A stretch of DNA of 64,000 bases, taken from NCBI RefSeq assembly GCF_017094485.1, contig NZ_CP064786.1, forward strand, positions 2,356,001 to 2,420,000, given 5' to 3'. The stretch is from Natranaeroarchaeum sulfidigenes (GTDB taxonomy: Archaea; Halobacteriota; Halobacteria; Halobacteriales; Natronoarchaeaceae). A program made the translations under genes and the position numbers. The notes beneath the pieces are model-generated. The model saw only the letters and a program-made list of their open reading frames with translations. It did not search any database and was not told the origin of the DNA. Numbering within the stretch: position 1 is the stretch's first letter; each line of letters starts with the position of its first letter. Shown one piece after another: positions 49,479-57,698 of this stretch.

Positions 49479-50621
49479 ATGTCCGACGAGACGACTCCGG
49501 TCATTGCTGCGGCGTATCGCACACCACAGGGCAAAGAAGACGGCGTTTTCGCCGATCTGCGGAGTGAAGACCTTTCGGTTCCGCTGATCGACCACATACT
49601 CGAAGAAACTGGCCTCAGCGGCGCGGAGATCGACGACCTGCTCTGGGGCTGTGCACAGCAGCGCGACGAGCAGGGTAACAACATGGCGCGCGTGATCGCC
49701 TTGCTCTCCGAGCTGGGGGAATCGGTCCCCGCGTCGACGATCAACCGCTGGTGTGCCTCCTCCATGCAGTCGGTCATCTCGGCAGCCGACGCCGTCGCGG
49801 CTGGAAACCGCGACGCAGTGATTGCGGGCGGTGTCGAGTCCATGAGCCGCGTCCCAATGGGGGAGAACACGCACAACGTCCATCCACGACTCGCCGAACT
49901 GTACAACATCGGCGAACTACAGATGGGAATGACCGCCGAGAAGGTCTCGGAAGAACACGGCGTCTCCCGCGAGGAACAGGACGAGTACGCCCTGCAGAGC
50001 CAGCAACGGGCCCACGAGGCGACCGAGTCGGGACGGTTCGACGACGAGATCGTACCGATCGACACGGACGAGGGAACCGTGACCGAGGACGAGGGGATCC
50101 GCCCGGACACCTCTCTGGAGAAACTCGCGGGACTGCCGACCGTGTTCAAATCCGACGGGACGGTGACGCCAGGGAACGCCTCACAGGTCAGCGACGGCGC
50201 AGCGGCGACGCTCGTGACGAGTAAAGCCTTCGCCGATGAGCACGACCTCGATGTCCTCGCGGAAGTCGGCGCGAACAACGTCGCGGGCGTCGATCCAACG
50301 GTGATGGGAATCGGCCCGGTCCCGGCGACCCGTGGCTTGCTCGACCGTGCTGACCGGGACATCGAGGACTACGACCTCGTCGAACTCAACGAGGCCTTCG
50401 CCAGCCAGGCCGTCTACTCCCGGGACGAGCTGGGGATCGATCCCGAGCAGTTCAACGTTAACGGCGGCGCAATCGCGATCGGGCATCCACTCGGTGCGAG
50501 CGGTGCACGCCTGCCCGTGACGCTCATCCACGAGATGCAAAAGCGTGACGCAGAGCGCGGACTGGCGACGCTCTGTGTGGGCTTCGGTCAGGGTGCGGCG
50601 ATCGAGTTCGAGCGTCCCTGA
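49479..50621 (+). CDS. Acetyl-CoA acyltransferase (thiolase)
   Basis: 380 residues. The nucleophile is C92 in N-R-W-C-A-S-S-M-Q-S, the general-base His is in G-H-P-L-G-A-S-G-A-R (about 333) and the second Cys in L-C-V-G-F-G-Q-G (about 367). It cleaves 3-ketoacyl-CoA or condenses acetyl-CoA. G-G-V-E-S-M-S-R-V-P-M-G is the usual thiolase segment. A role in fatty-acid breakdown fits the two acyl-CoA synthetases at 32-36 kb, though the genes are not adjacent. It converges with the eut operon, 26 bp between stops. Confidence 0.95.
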   Translation: MSDETTPVIAAAYRTPQGKEDGVFADLRSEDLSVPLIDHILEETGLSGAEIDDLLWGCAQQRDEQGNNMARVIALLSELGESVPASTINRWCASSMQSVISAADAVAAGNRDAVIAGGVESMSRVPMGENTHNVHPRLAELYNIGELQMGMTAEKVSEEHGVSREEQDEYALQSQQRAHEATESGRFDDEIVPIDTDEGTVTEDEGIRPDTSLEKLAGLPTVFKSDGTVTPGNASQVSDGAAATLVTSKAFADEHDLDVLAEVGANNVAGVDPTVMGIGPVPATRGLLDRADRDIEDYDLVELNEAFASQAVYSRDELGIDPEQFNVNGGAIAIGHPLGASGARLPVTLIHEMQKRDAERGLATLCVGFGQGAAIEFERP

Positions 50622-50647
50622 CCCGGTCGAGGTCGAGCGTCTCTGAA

Positions 50648-52111
50648 TCACTCGTCGAACGCTAGCGTTTTTATTGCAACCGGGACTGCGCCGCCGCGCC
50701 GCATCGGCGTTCCAATGTCCAGATAATCGCCCACGTCGACCGTCAGTTCATCGATAGCCACCACCGTCCGCCCCTCCACCCGCCGGGCGAGTCCCTGCCC
50801 GAGCACTTTCGCGCAGTTCTGCCTCGTCACCACGACGAGCGGTAGTTCGGGCGGAAGTGGCGCGTACGCCTCCGCGAGCGCTGCCGCAAGCGACTCGATC
50901 CGATCGTAGGAGAGGGAGCCGACGTCCGAGATAGCGAGTGCGAACCCCAGTTCCGCCTCGTGGCGCTCCCGAGCCGTTTCGACAGCCGAACGGAGCACGT
51001 CGGCGAGTTCCGATCGCTCACAGTCCAGTTTGCCGACCGGGAACACCGGAAGATTCCGGAGCGGTCCCTCGCTCTCTATGTGGACCGTGTTGCCGCTGAA
51101 TCGCGTCGTCCGGGTGCCTGCGCCCACGACAGTCGCCCTGATGTCCTCCTCCAGCGTGACGACCGGGAGTTTCTCGGCGGCCCGCTCCGCGAGAGCAGCG
51201 GCGAGCAGGGGACCCAGATCCGCATACGCGAGCCAGTCGCCAGTCGCCAAGTCCGAATCGCTCGTGGCTGGTCCGACGGTATCGCTCTCCGCCACTAGCA
51301 GCCGTCCGACCCCACCGCTGAATGCCACGGCATCGAGTGGAATCGACTCAGCAGGGAGCGAGCCGATCGCAAGGTCAAGCGTCGACTCGTCGTACGGCGG
51401 CCCGATCAGCGCATCGATTACCCGATCGGCCATCGCACCGGCTACCGCGACCAGCGTCTCCCGATCAGGGATCATATCGACCGCCAGTTCCAGCCCCTCC
51501 GTCTGGGCGAGCCCTTCCACGGGGTCGGCAACGGCGCTGACCGTGCCGTCCTCGTCGAATCGCACGAGCCGTCCGCCGACGTCGAGACAGAGCGTATCTC
51601 GGACGCCCGCTGCGTCGAACACCGCGATGTTCGTCGTTCCGCCCCCGACGTCGACGTTGGCGACCGTTTCTTCGCGTTCCGTGGCCCGATGTGCTGCTCC
51701 GGATCCCTGCCCGGCGAGTACGGCTTCCAGTTCGGGACCGGCCGTCGCGACCACGAACTCGCCGGTCGACTCCGCGATACGGTGTGCGAGCGGTTCGGCG
51801 TTCGCCGCGCGTGCCGTCTCCCCGGTGACGATGATCGCGCCCGTGTCGATATCCTCGACGCCCGCGGCGCGGAGCTCCGCGTCGACGATCTCCACGACTG
51901 CATCGACGTCGATCGTTGCAGGATCGAGCAGAGGTGTCTCCCGGATCTCCCCACGGTGGACGATCTCGCGGTCGGTCACTCCCAGTCGGGTCGCGCCGCC
52001 GGAGGAGACGTCCTCGACCGAGAGTTCGCTGACGATAACCTGTGTCGTGGTCGTCCCGACATCGATGCCGACGCTGGTCAGGCGCTCGGGCTCGCGCGTG
52101 GCCGAAGCCAT
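50648..52111 (-). CDS. eutA: Ethanolamine ammonia-lyase reactivating factor EutA-like
   Basis: 487 residues. G-I-D-V-G-T-T-T-T-Q-V-I-V at the N-terminus and later N-V-D-V-G-G-G-T-T-N-I-A-V-F are phosphate-binding motifs of the actin/Hsp70-like ATPase fold. EutA exchanges damaged cobalamin on ethanolamine ammonia-lyase for fresh adenosylcobalamin. It follows eutC after 6 bp, and the eutB-eutC-eutA order supports the assignment. The long Ala/Asp-rich composition is a halophile feature. Confidence 0.93.
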   Translation of the reverse strand: MASATREPERLTSVGIDVGTTTTQVIVSELSVEDVSSGGATRLGVTDREIVHRGEIRETPLLDPATIDVDAVVEIVDAELRAAGVEDIDTGAIIVTGETARAANAEPLAHRIAESTGEFVVATAGPELEAVLAGQGSGAAHRATEREETVANVDVGGGTTNIAVFDAAGVRDTLCLDVGGRLVRFDEDGTVSAVADPVEGLAQTEGLELAVDMIPDRETLVAVAGAMADRVIDALIGPPYDESTLDLAIGSLPAESIPLDAVAFSGGVGRLLVAESDTVGPATSDSDLATGDWLAYADLGPLLAAALAERAAEKLPVVTLEEDIRATVVGAGTRTTRFSGNTVHIESEGPLRNLPVFPVGKLDCERSELADVLRSAVETARERHEAELGFALAISDVGSLSYDRIESLAAALAEAYAPLPPELPLVVVTRQNCAKVLGQGLARRVEGRTVVAIDELTVDVGDYLDIGTPMRRGGAVPVAIKTLAFDE

Positions 52112-52117
52112 TGCGTC

Positions 52118-52924
52118 TCAGGCGGCCTCCTGGAACTCCCGGTCGTCCTCACGCAGTTCGAGGCCGCTGCACTCCCGTTCGCACATTTCCTCGACGAGAT
52201 CAGCGATCTGTGCTCCGGCCTCGATCGGGGGGAGGCCACCGTCGTGGATGTTCGAGATAACCGACTTCTTCGACGTCGGCGTCCCTCGCTCCGGTCCGTA
52301 CACCATGTAGGCGCTGAGGCTTTCTGCGCTGGCCAGTCCGGGTCGCTCGCCGATCAGGTTGACACAGCAGTCGGCGTCGAGTTCCTCCCCGATGGCGTCC
52401 ATCACGTCGACGCGACCGTACTCGACGAACACGGGCGTTCCGACGTCCAGCCCGCGGTCCGCCAGCCCATCCAGCAATACCGGCAGGAGTTCGGGGACGT
52501 TCGTCTCGACCGCGGTCGAACTCAACCCGTCGCTGACGACGATCTGTACCTGTGGACTCGTCGCACAGTCCGCCCGGAGCCGGGAAACGGTCTCCTCGGA
52601 GACATCCCGGCCCAGGTCCGGCCGGGCGAGGTATTCGTCCTTGTCAGCGACACGGGACTGGATCTTCAGGAGTCCGAGTTCGTCGACGACGGCCTCGTCG
52701 ACGTGGGTCAACACGGCGTCCCGGGCGAGCCCGTGATCAGATCGGAACTCCAGTAGCGTCTCCGTCCGCGGTCTGGGACCGGATCGCCCCACGCCGAGCC
52801 GTGACGGGTTCCGGGTCGTGATGCGTTCGAGGGCCTCCCTGTCGCTCGGGTTGTCGATCGGCCTCGCCGTCGATCGGTCTCGGCTGGACTGTTCGCCGTC
52901 GGTGTCGTTGGTTTCTGATGCCAT
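52118..52924 (-). CDS. eutC: Ethanolamine ammonia-lyase small subunit
   Basis: 268 residues from the ATG at 52924. The N-terminal 35 residues are disordered and acidic. T-R-N-P-S-R-L-G-V-G-R-S-G-P-R-P-R-T, V-V-S-D-G-L-S-S-T-A-V, L-I-G-E-R-P-G-L and S-N-I-H-D-G-G-L-P-P-I-E-A-G match EutC, which binds the adenosylcobalamin with EutB. It starts 2 bp after the eutB stop. Confidence 0.95.
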   Translation of the reverse strand: MASETNDTDGEQSSRDRSTARPIDNPSDREALERITTRNPSRLGVGRSGPRPRTETLLEFRSDHGLARDAVLTHVDEAVVDELGLLKIQSRVADKDEYLARPDLGRDVSEETVSRLRADCATSPQVQIVVSDGLSSTAVETNVPELLPVLLDGLADRGLDVGTPVFVEYGRVDVMDAIGEELDADCCVNLIGERPGLASAESLSAYMVYGPERGTPTSKKSVISNIHDGGLPPIEAGAQIADLVEEMCERECSGLELREDDREFQEAA

Positions 52925-52926
52925 GG

Positions 52927-54288
52927 TTACGTGAAGATCGTGGGATCGCCCGCTCGGTCGGTCAGTCTGCCCGCTTCCATGATGCCCATCGTTTCGAGCC
53001 ACTCCTCGAACGCCGGTGCCGGACGCAGGTCGAAAATCTCCCAGAGTGCAGCGGCGTCGTGGTAGCTGTTCGACTGGTAGTTGAGCATTACGTCGTCGCC
53101 CATCGGCACGGTGATGAAGTAGTTGGCACCCCCAGCGGCCAGCAACACGGCCAGATTCTCGATATCGTTCTGGTCGGCCTGGATGTGGTTCGTGTAGCAG
53201 GCATCGATACCCATCGAGATACCGTGGAGCTTGCCCATAAACACGTCTTCCAGTCCAGCCCGGGTTACCTGCTGGCCGTCGTAGAGATACTCCGGTCCGA
53301 TGAAGCCGACGACTGTATTGACAATGAACGGGTCGTATCGCTTTGCGAGCCCGTAACACCGGGATTCCAGCGTGACCTGATCGACGTCCTCGTGGGCGTC
53401 TCCCGACAGCTCCGCACCCTGGCCCGTCTCGAAGTACATCACGTTCGGCCCCGATGCGGTGCAGCGTCGCTGGGCGAGGTCGTGTGCCTCGTCGAGGAGC
53501 TCGACATCGACGCCGAACTCGTCGTTTCCGGCTTCCGTCCCGGCGAGACTCTGGAAGACGAGATCTGCGGGCGCGCCCTCCCGAAGCGCATCCATCTGGG
53601 TCGTGATGTGGGAGAGACAGCAGTTCTGCGTCGGCACCTCCCACTCCTCGATGAACTCGTGTGTGGCCTCGAGAATCCGGGTCACGTTGGCGACGCCGTC
53701 CTCGACCGGATTGATACCGATCACGGCGTCACCTGCGCCATATGCGAGTCCCTCCCGTGTCGCATCGAGGATGTTGTCGACGTTGTCGGACGGATCGTTG
53801 GGCTGGAGTCGGAACGAGAGCGTCCCCTCTTCCCCGATTGTGTTGTTACACCGAGCAGTGATCGTCATCTTCGAGGACGCCAGCACGAGATCCATATTGG
53901 ACATGAGCTTCGTCACTGCGGCGATCATCTCGCTCGTGAGCCCGGGGCGTATCGCCCGTATCTCGCGGTCGGTCGTCGTACTGTCGACCAGAAACTCCCG
54001 GAGATCGGCAACTGTCCACTCCCTGATACGGTCGTACACCGGCTCCCTGACGGCGTCCTGGATGACCCGCGTCACCTCGTCTTCCTCATAGGGTACGACC
54101 GGATTCTCGCGGAGCGTTTCGAGCGTTGTCTCCGCTAGCGTCCGCTTTGCGGCGACTCGCTCGGCGTCCGAGTCGGCCGCCAGCCCCGCGAGTTCGTCCC
54201 CCGTTTTTCGCTCGTTAGCTTTCGCAAGTACCGTCCGGATCGAGTCGAGTTCCGGACGAACTCCCCCTGTCGTTGCGTCCGTTGACAT
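52927..54288 (-). CDS. eutB: Ethanolamine ammonia-lyase large subunit
   Basis: 453 residues from the ATG at 54288; longer upstream frames are rejected. It converts ethanolamine to acetaldehyde and ammonia with adenosylcobalamin. The barrel carries T-I-G-E-E-G-T-L-S-F-R-L-Q-P-N, G-D-A-V-I-G-I-N-P, N-C-C-L-S-H-I-T-T-Q, S-L-A-G-T-E-A-G-N and Y-F-E-T-G-Q-G-A-E-L-S. No shell, aldehyde dehydrogenase or transporter genes are in the window, so ethanolamine would serve as a nitrogen source or in an open-cytosol pathway. Confidence 0.96.
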   Translation of the reverse strand: MSTDATTGGVRPELDSIRTVLAKANERKTGDELAGLAADSDAERVAAKRTLAETTLETLRENPVVPYEEDEVTRVIQDAVREPVYDRIREWTVADLREFLVDSTTTDREIRAIRPGLTSEMIAAVTKLMSNMDLVLASSKMTITARCNNTIGEEGTLSFRLQPNDPSDNVDNILDATREGLAYGAGDAVIGINPVEDGVANVTRILEATHEFIEEWEVPTQNCCLSHITTQMDALREGAPADLVFQSLAGTEAGNDEFGVDVELLDEAHDLAQRRCTASGPNVMYFETGQGAELSGDAHEDVDQVTLESRCYGLAKRYDPFIVNTVVGFIGPEYLYDGQQVTRAGLEDVFMGKLHGISMGIDACYTNHIQADQNDIENLAVLLAAGGANYFITVPMGDDVMLNYQSNSYHDAAALWEIFDLRPAPAFEEWLETMGIMEAGRLTDRAGDPTIFT

Positions 54289-54627
54289 ACGGTAGATAAC
54301 GTGACTTCCACTCTTGGGTGTTTGCCATATGTTACCAAACCATGCTTGTTGATCGGAAATCAACGTTGCACTCGCGCCCGGATTCCTCCTCGATTCGCGA
54401 CCATCGGAATCACTCTCCCGGCTGTCGGTCGTTCTCCGGTCCGACCGGTCACTGTGCAATCCAGACATTTATGTGCCATTCCGCGACCAGACCCCCTGTG
54501 CTCTAACCGAACTGCTGTGACGCTGGCCTGCGCGGGTGTTCGATACACTGCGTCACACTGTCCGTACGTATCGACTGTTCGCCCCATGACACCAACGTTG
54601 ATTACGCTCCCGACCCTAACATCTCGT
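54289..54627. other. Divergent intergenic region eutB/DUF5808 gene
   Basis: About 340 bp with no convincing gene or RNA. A frame on the plus strand runs into the DUF5808-like gene but lacks protein-like composition. Promoters for eutB (minus) and the next gene (plus) must lie here; no clear cobalamin-riboswitch-like box was seen. Confidence 0.4.
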
Positions 54628-54903
54628 ATGGCCGACAAACCGACATCCGGTGAGATCCTCGGCGTACCGTACAACTTCGACCGCCCGAACATGCGACGGC
54701 TCATCTCGTCGTACTGGGAGCCAGGCGAGGGGATGCTCGTCGAGAAGCCGTTCGGGATCGGCTACACGCTGAACCTCGCCAACTGGCGCTCGTGGGTGGT
54801 TCTGGCCGTCGCCGGCGCGCTCCTGTGGCATGAAAGCGGGAGCGGTGAGGATACCGACGAGACCGACGAAGAACCGGTCGAAGTCATCGTCGACGACGAC
54901 TAA
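54628..54903 (+). CDS. DUF5808-like small membrane-associated protein
   Basis: 91 residues from the ATG at 54628. I-L-G-V-P-Y-N-F-D-R-P-N, W-E-P-G-E-G-M-L-V-E-K-P-F-G-I-G-Y-T-L-N-L-A-N match the domain I know as DUF5808, followed by one hydrophobic helix (about 54-68) and an acidic tail. The domain otherwise appears fused to membrane proteins. The function is unknown. It lies 38 bp before the RdgB-like gene on the same strand. Confidence 0.82.
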   Translation: MADKPTSGEILGVPYNFDRPNMRRLISSYWEPGEGMLVEKPFGIGYTLNLANWRSWVVLAVAGALLWHESGSGEDTDETDEEPVEVIVDDD

Positions 54904-54941
54904 CCGACGCCTATTTTCCCCGGGACTACCGACCGGGGTGT

Positions 54942-55481
54942 ATGATCCAGTTCGTCACCAGCAACGAGGGGAAGGTTCGAGAAGCGCGTGAATACCTCCC
55001 CGAAACGGTTCGGCAGGTCAACTACGACTACACCGAGATCCAGAGCGACGACCTCGAAGCGATCGTTAGCCAGGGTGCACGGGAGGCCTACCGCGAGATC
55101 GACGGCGACGAACCGGTACTGGTCGACGACACTGGGCTGTTCATCGACACATTCGACGGCTTTCCGGGCCCATACTCGGCGTTCGTCGAGGATACGCTGG
55201 GTATCGAGCGCGTCCAGCGACTGGTCGAGTCCGAGGAAAACCACCGCGCCGCGTTCCGAACCGTGCTGGGCTACTGCGACGGTAACACCGTCGAGACCTT
55301 CGAGGGAAGTCTTCGAGGTAGGATCGTCCCGCCGCGCGGAGATGGTGGCTTCGGCTACGACCCCATCTTCGAGCACGACGGCCGGACGCTCGCCGAGCTA
55401 TCCACTGAGGAGAAAAACGCGATTTCCCATCGTGCTCGGGCACTGGCGACCTTTGCGGACTGGCTAGCTGTACAGAAGTGA
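54942..55481 (+). CDS. Non-canonical purine NTP pyrophosphatase (RdgB/HAM1)
   Basis: 179 residues. F-V-T-S-N-E-G-K-V-R-E-A at the N-terminus, L-V-D-D-T-G-L-F-I, F-P-G-P-Y-S-A and the late G-G-F-G-Y-D-P-I-F with E-K-N-A-I-S-H-R are the HAM1 signatures. It removes ITP, dITP and XTP from the nucleotide pool. It complements the DUF84 phosphatase at 25.1 kb. The stop is directly next to the convergent PIN gene stop. Confidence 0.96.
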   Translation: MIQFVTSNEGKVREAREYLPETVRQVNYDYTEIQSDDLEAIVSQGAREAYREIDGDEPVLVDDTGLFIDTFDGFPGPYSAFVEDTLGIERVQRLVESEENHRAAFRTVLGYCDGNTVETFEGSLRGRIVPPRGDGGFGYDPIFEHDGRTLAELSTEEKNAISHRARALATFADWLAVQK

Positions 55482-55970
55482 TCAGTCCCGGGGATCCCGG
55501 TCCGGCCCCGGGTACTCCGCGTCGTGGAGTGCCTCATAGAGGCTCTCGGGATCGAAGACCGTGGCGAACGCCTTCGGGTGTCTGACGCTCACCGTGACGT
55601 GGCTCTGTAGCGACGCCCCCGCCTGTGCACTACTCAACCGGTCGTCGAACGAGAGAACGTGTGCCGCGCGGCCGCGGTACGCGCTGGCCAGTGCTGGATG
55701 ATCATCCGGTGGATGGTCGACGGGGACGCGTTCCCGCTCGATCCGATCCCGCCACTCCTCGGCTAGCTGTTTGGTCGCGAACCGTCCGATCAGCACCGTA
55801 GCGTCGTCCAGCAGTTGGTCGCTCGCCACCAGTTCGACCCAGGAGTGAGACCGGACGTAATCGAGTGCATCTCGGGCAGGGCCCCCCACGAGGAGATCGG
55901 CCGCCAGCACGTCGGCATCCGCGACGACACTGGCCGGGTCGACGTCCATCTCGGTGTGTCGGTTACTCAT
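55482..55970 (-). CDS. PIN-domain-like protein (DUF7384-like), toxin candidate
   Basis: 162 residues from the ATG at 55970; an ATG at 55949 is the alternative. S-V-V-A-D-A-D-V-L-A-A-D-L at 14-26 supplies a PIN-like first acidic strand, D-Q-L-L-D-D-A is next, and L-S-F-D-D-R-L-S-S supplies a late acidic site. A conserved haloarchaeal family of this appearance is listed as DUF7384. The start is embedded in the last codons of the 34-residue ORF (8-bp overlap), the layout of a toxin-antitoxin pair. Nuclease activity and toxicity are inferred. Confidence 0.8.
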   Translation of the reverse strand: MSNRHTEMDVDPASVVADADVLAADLLVGGPARDALDYVRSHSWVELVASDQLLDDATVLIGRFATKQLAEEWRDRIERERVPVDHPPDDHPALASAYRGRAAHVLSFDDRLSSAQAGASLQSHVTVSVRHPKAFATVFDPESLYEALHDAEYPGPDRDPRD

Positions 55971-56067
55971 CTGCCGGTGTCGCTCGGCGCTCCGTGAGCG
56001 CATCCAAAAGCTCCGATTCACCCACCGCCCATTCCTCTGCGTGTTCGAACAGCGCTGCCCAGTTCAT
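55963..56067 (-). CDS. 34-residue ORF overlapping the PIN gene, antitoxin candidate
   Basis: 34 residues: M-N-W-A-A-L-F-E-H-A-E-E-W-A-V-G-E-S-E-L, then L-D-A-L-T-E-R-R-A-T-P-A-D-E. It is acidic, helical in appearance and Trp/Leu-rich, suited to packing against a partner. Its stop overlaps the PIN start by 8 bp and a TATA-like box lies 21-30 nt upstream. It is shorter than VapB antitoxins and has no DNA-binding domain. Codon use matches the surroundings. Confidence 0.7.
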   Translation of the reverse strand: MNWAALFEHAEEWAVGESELLDALTERRATPADE

Positions 56068-56087
56068 ACGTGCACAAGGATATCAGC

Positions 56088-56097
56088 TATCAAAAAC
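56088..56097 (-). promoter_or_regulatory. TATA-like box for the 34-residue ORF/PIN pair
   Basis: GTTTTTGATA on the minus strand lies 21-30 nt before the ATG at 56067, implying one leaderless transcript for both genes. Confidence 0.45.
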
Positions 56098-56118
56098 GGA
56101 CCGGCATCCTGCCACACT

Positions 56119-56147
56119 CAAACGGATATCCAGCAGAGGACCGTTTG
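56119..56147. promoter_or_regulatory. Inverted repeat CAAACGG/CCGTTTG upstream of the PIN pair
   Basis: Perfect 7-bp arms are separated by 15 bp (56119-56125 and 56141-56147) with outer CACAC/GTGTG half-matches. It sits just upstream of the TATA-like box, where an autoregulatory operator would be, but could also be the 3' end structure of the winged-helix gene. Confidence 0.4.
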
Positions 56148-56163
56148 AATGAGGTGTGTCCCA

Positions 56164-56445
56164 CTATTCGGCACAGGCACCGGGTTCGGCACACCCATCC
56201 GCACGCACCATGGCGTCCTCGTCAATCTCGTAGAGACTCTGTCTCGCGTCCGCAAAGTAGACATCTTCGTCGACAATCCCTATATCCTCGAGTCGTTCCA
56301 GGGCGTAGCGAACGGTTCGAGCCGATAGCATCGATTCCTCGACTATCTGTTTCTGTGTCAGGGGACCGTCGTACTCCAGTACTTTGAATACGAGCTTTGC
56401 GCTCGGCGGTAGGTCTTCGATATGTTCCCCGTCAGTGCCAGCCAT
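56164..56445 (-). CDS. Winged-helix (MarR-like) regulator, short
   Basis: 93 residues. L-P-P-S-A-K-L-V-F-K-V-L-E-Y-D-G-P-L-T-Q-K-Q-I-V-E-E-S-M-L-S-A-R-T-V-R-Y-A-L is a compact winged-helix DNA-binding domain, followed by Y-F-A-D-A-R-Q-S-L-Y-E-I and a Cys-containing tail (C-A-E-P-G-A-C-A-E). The two tail cysteines could respond to redox or metal. Upstream lies an imperfect palindrome next to its TATA box, so autoregulation is likely. Confidence 0.88.
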   Translation of the reverse strand: MAGTDGEHIEDLPPSAKLVFKVLEYDGPLTQKQIVEESMLSARTVRYALERLEDIGIVDEDVYFADARQSLYEIDEDAMVRADGCAEPGACAE

Positions 56446-56469
56446 CGTTGTGCGTGAAGTTGTGCCAGA

Positions 56470-56503
56470 GGCATAAAGATTGATGGGTTACCATCTGGTG
56501 ACC
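56470..56503 (-). promoter_or_regulatory. TATA-like box and palindromic operator of the winged-helix gene
   Basis: GGTTACCATCTGGTGACC (56486-56503) is an 18-bp palindrome with one mismatched pair. It abuts the TATA-like ATCTTTATGC (56471-56480 region, minus strand), which lies 26-35 nt from the ATG at 56445. A regulator bound there would block the factor-B recognition element. Confidence 0.5.
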
Positions 56504-56659
56504 GCGGTCCAGTTTGTCCCTGTTGTGGGCTGTTACATCGGGAGCAGCCCCAGCTACCATGTCTGTATGTTCTCCTGAATACGTTCCCAGCAACTGAGAA
56601 CCGCGTCGGGTCTTCAAGTGTCGATAGCCCCGAGATGTAGCTGTACGAGGCAGAACACG

Positions 56660-57226
56660 ATGTCAACCAAAGCCCAAAACCGACTCGAAAGCCAGTACGC
56701 GGGAATCAACCTCGAAGGCCAGCCACACGCCCTCAGCGCGTGGTTCGTCGTCTTGCTCCGGGCCATGATCGGCGGCATGATCCTCTTTGCCGGCCTCGGC
56801 AAGTACGCCTTCGTTCCCGGCGGCGAGGCCTTCGACGCCGGCGGCTACCTCGCCAACGTCGACGCCGTCAGCCCCGCCAGCGGCCTCTTCGCACTCATGG
56901 CCGAAAGCGCCCTGTTCATGGAATTCGTCAACGTGATCGTCCCACTCACCCAGGTCCTGATCGGCCTCGCGCTCATCACCGGCGCGTTCGTCCGCCTGGC
57001 CGCCCTCGGCGGTGCCATGCAGATGGCGCTGTTCTACCTCGGCGGCTGGCCCACCGAGTGGCTCGCCATCTTCGACTCCACGCTCATTTACATGGTCGTC
57101 TTCCTCGCAGTGGCCGCCTTCGGCGCAGGCCGAATCCTCGGCCTCGACAAACACATCGAACAACTCGACATCGGCGGCGAACCACTCATCGAGAAGTACC
57201 CCGCCGCAAAGTACATCCTCGGCTAA
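56660..57226 (+). CDS. DoxX-family membrane protein
   Basis: 188 residues from the ATG at 56660. Four helices (about 22-45, 70-95, 100-125, 130-155) and L-L-R-A-M-I-G-G-M-I-L-F-A-G-L-G-K-Y match DoxX. Family members include the thiosulfate:quinone oxidoreductase subunit DoxD and actinobacterial complexes with superoxide dismutase, but the substrate here is unknown. It is a monocistronic gene; the convergent/divergent regulator at 56.2 kb may control it, which is speculative. Confidence 0.9.
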   Translation: MSTKAQNRLESQYAGINLEGQPHALSAWFVVLLRAMIGGMILFAGLGKYAFVPGGEAFDAGGYLANVDAVSPASGLFALMAESALFMEFVNVIVPLTQVLIGLALITGAFVRLAALGGAMQMALFYLGGWPTEWLAIFDSTLIYMVVFLAVAAFGAGRILGLDKHIEQLDIGGEPLIEKYPAAKYILG

Positions 57227-57385
57227 ACTGAGGACCACATTCGGCTCCATCGGGAAAGTTGAATACAACCGCTGGGGGTCCCGCGACTCGCGGCTCCTTT
57301 TGACGCCACTGATCGAGATCGCAGTGCAGCCAGACGCCAGCGCCGGAACGAACGCCTTTTTACCGGTGATATCCGACTATGCAGT

Positions 57386-57697
57386 ATGTCGACCGAAACT
57401 GCCAGCCCGAAGGCCCAGCACCTCCGGGCGGTAACGATCACGACGATCACCGCACTTGCGGGCGTCGCCGCGGCGTTCGGGTCGCTGTACGTCGGCGGTC
57501 CGGGAGCCGAGGCCGCGGGTGACGGTATGGCCCAGCTCATCGTGGTCGTCGCGATCATCGCACAGATCCCCCTCTACGACCTGCTCGGTTACGACGACTT
57601 CGGGGGTGCGAAGGATTACCTCTTTGTTGCGTTCATGACCTTCGCCTTCTGGTTCGTCACGTGGGGCATTATGCTGACGACCGGCCTTTCGCTCTAA
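57386..57697 (+). CDS. EMC6-like membrane protein
   Basis: 103 residues. Three hydrophobic segments (about 15-40, 48-66, 78-100) and the conserved polar L-Y-D-L-L-G-Y-D-D-F-G-G-A-K-D-Y loop fit the archaeal relatives of EMC6, a subunit of a membrane-protein insertion complex. It lies 1 bp before the ABCE1 gene, so the two are co-transcribed, linking membrane protein biogenesis to ribosome recycling, a link that is inference. Confidence 0.82.
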   Translation: MSTETASPKAQHLRAVTITTITALAGVAAAFGSLYVGGPGAEAAGDGMAQLIVVVAIIAQIPLYDLLGYDDFGGAKDYLFVAFMTFAFWFVTWGIMLTTGLSL

Positions 57698-57698
57698 C

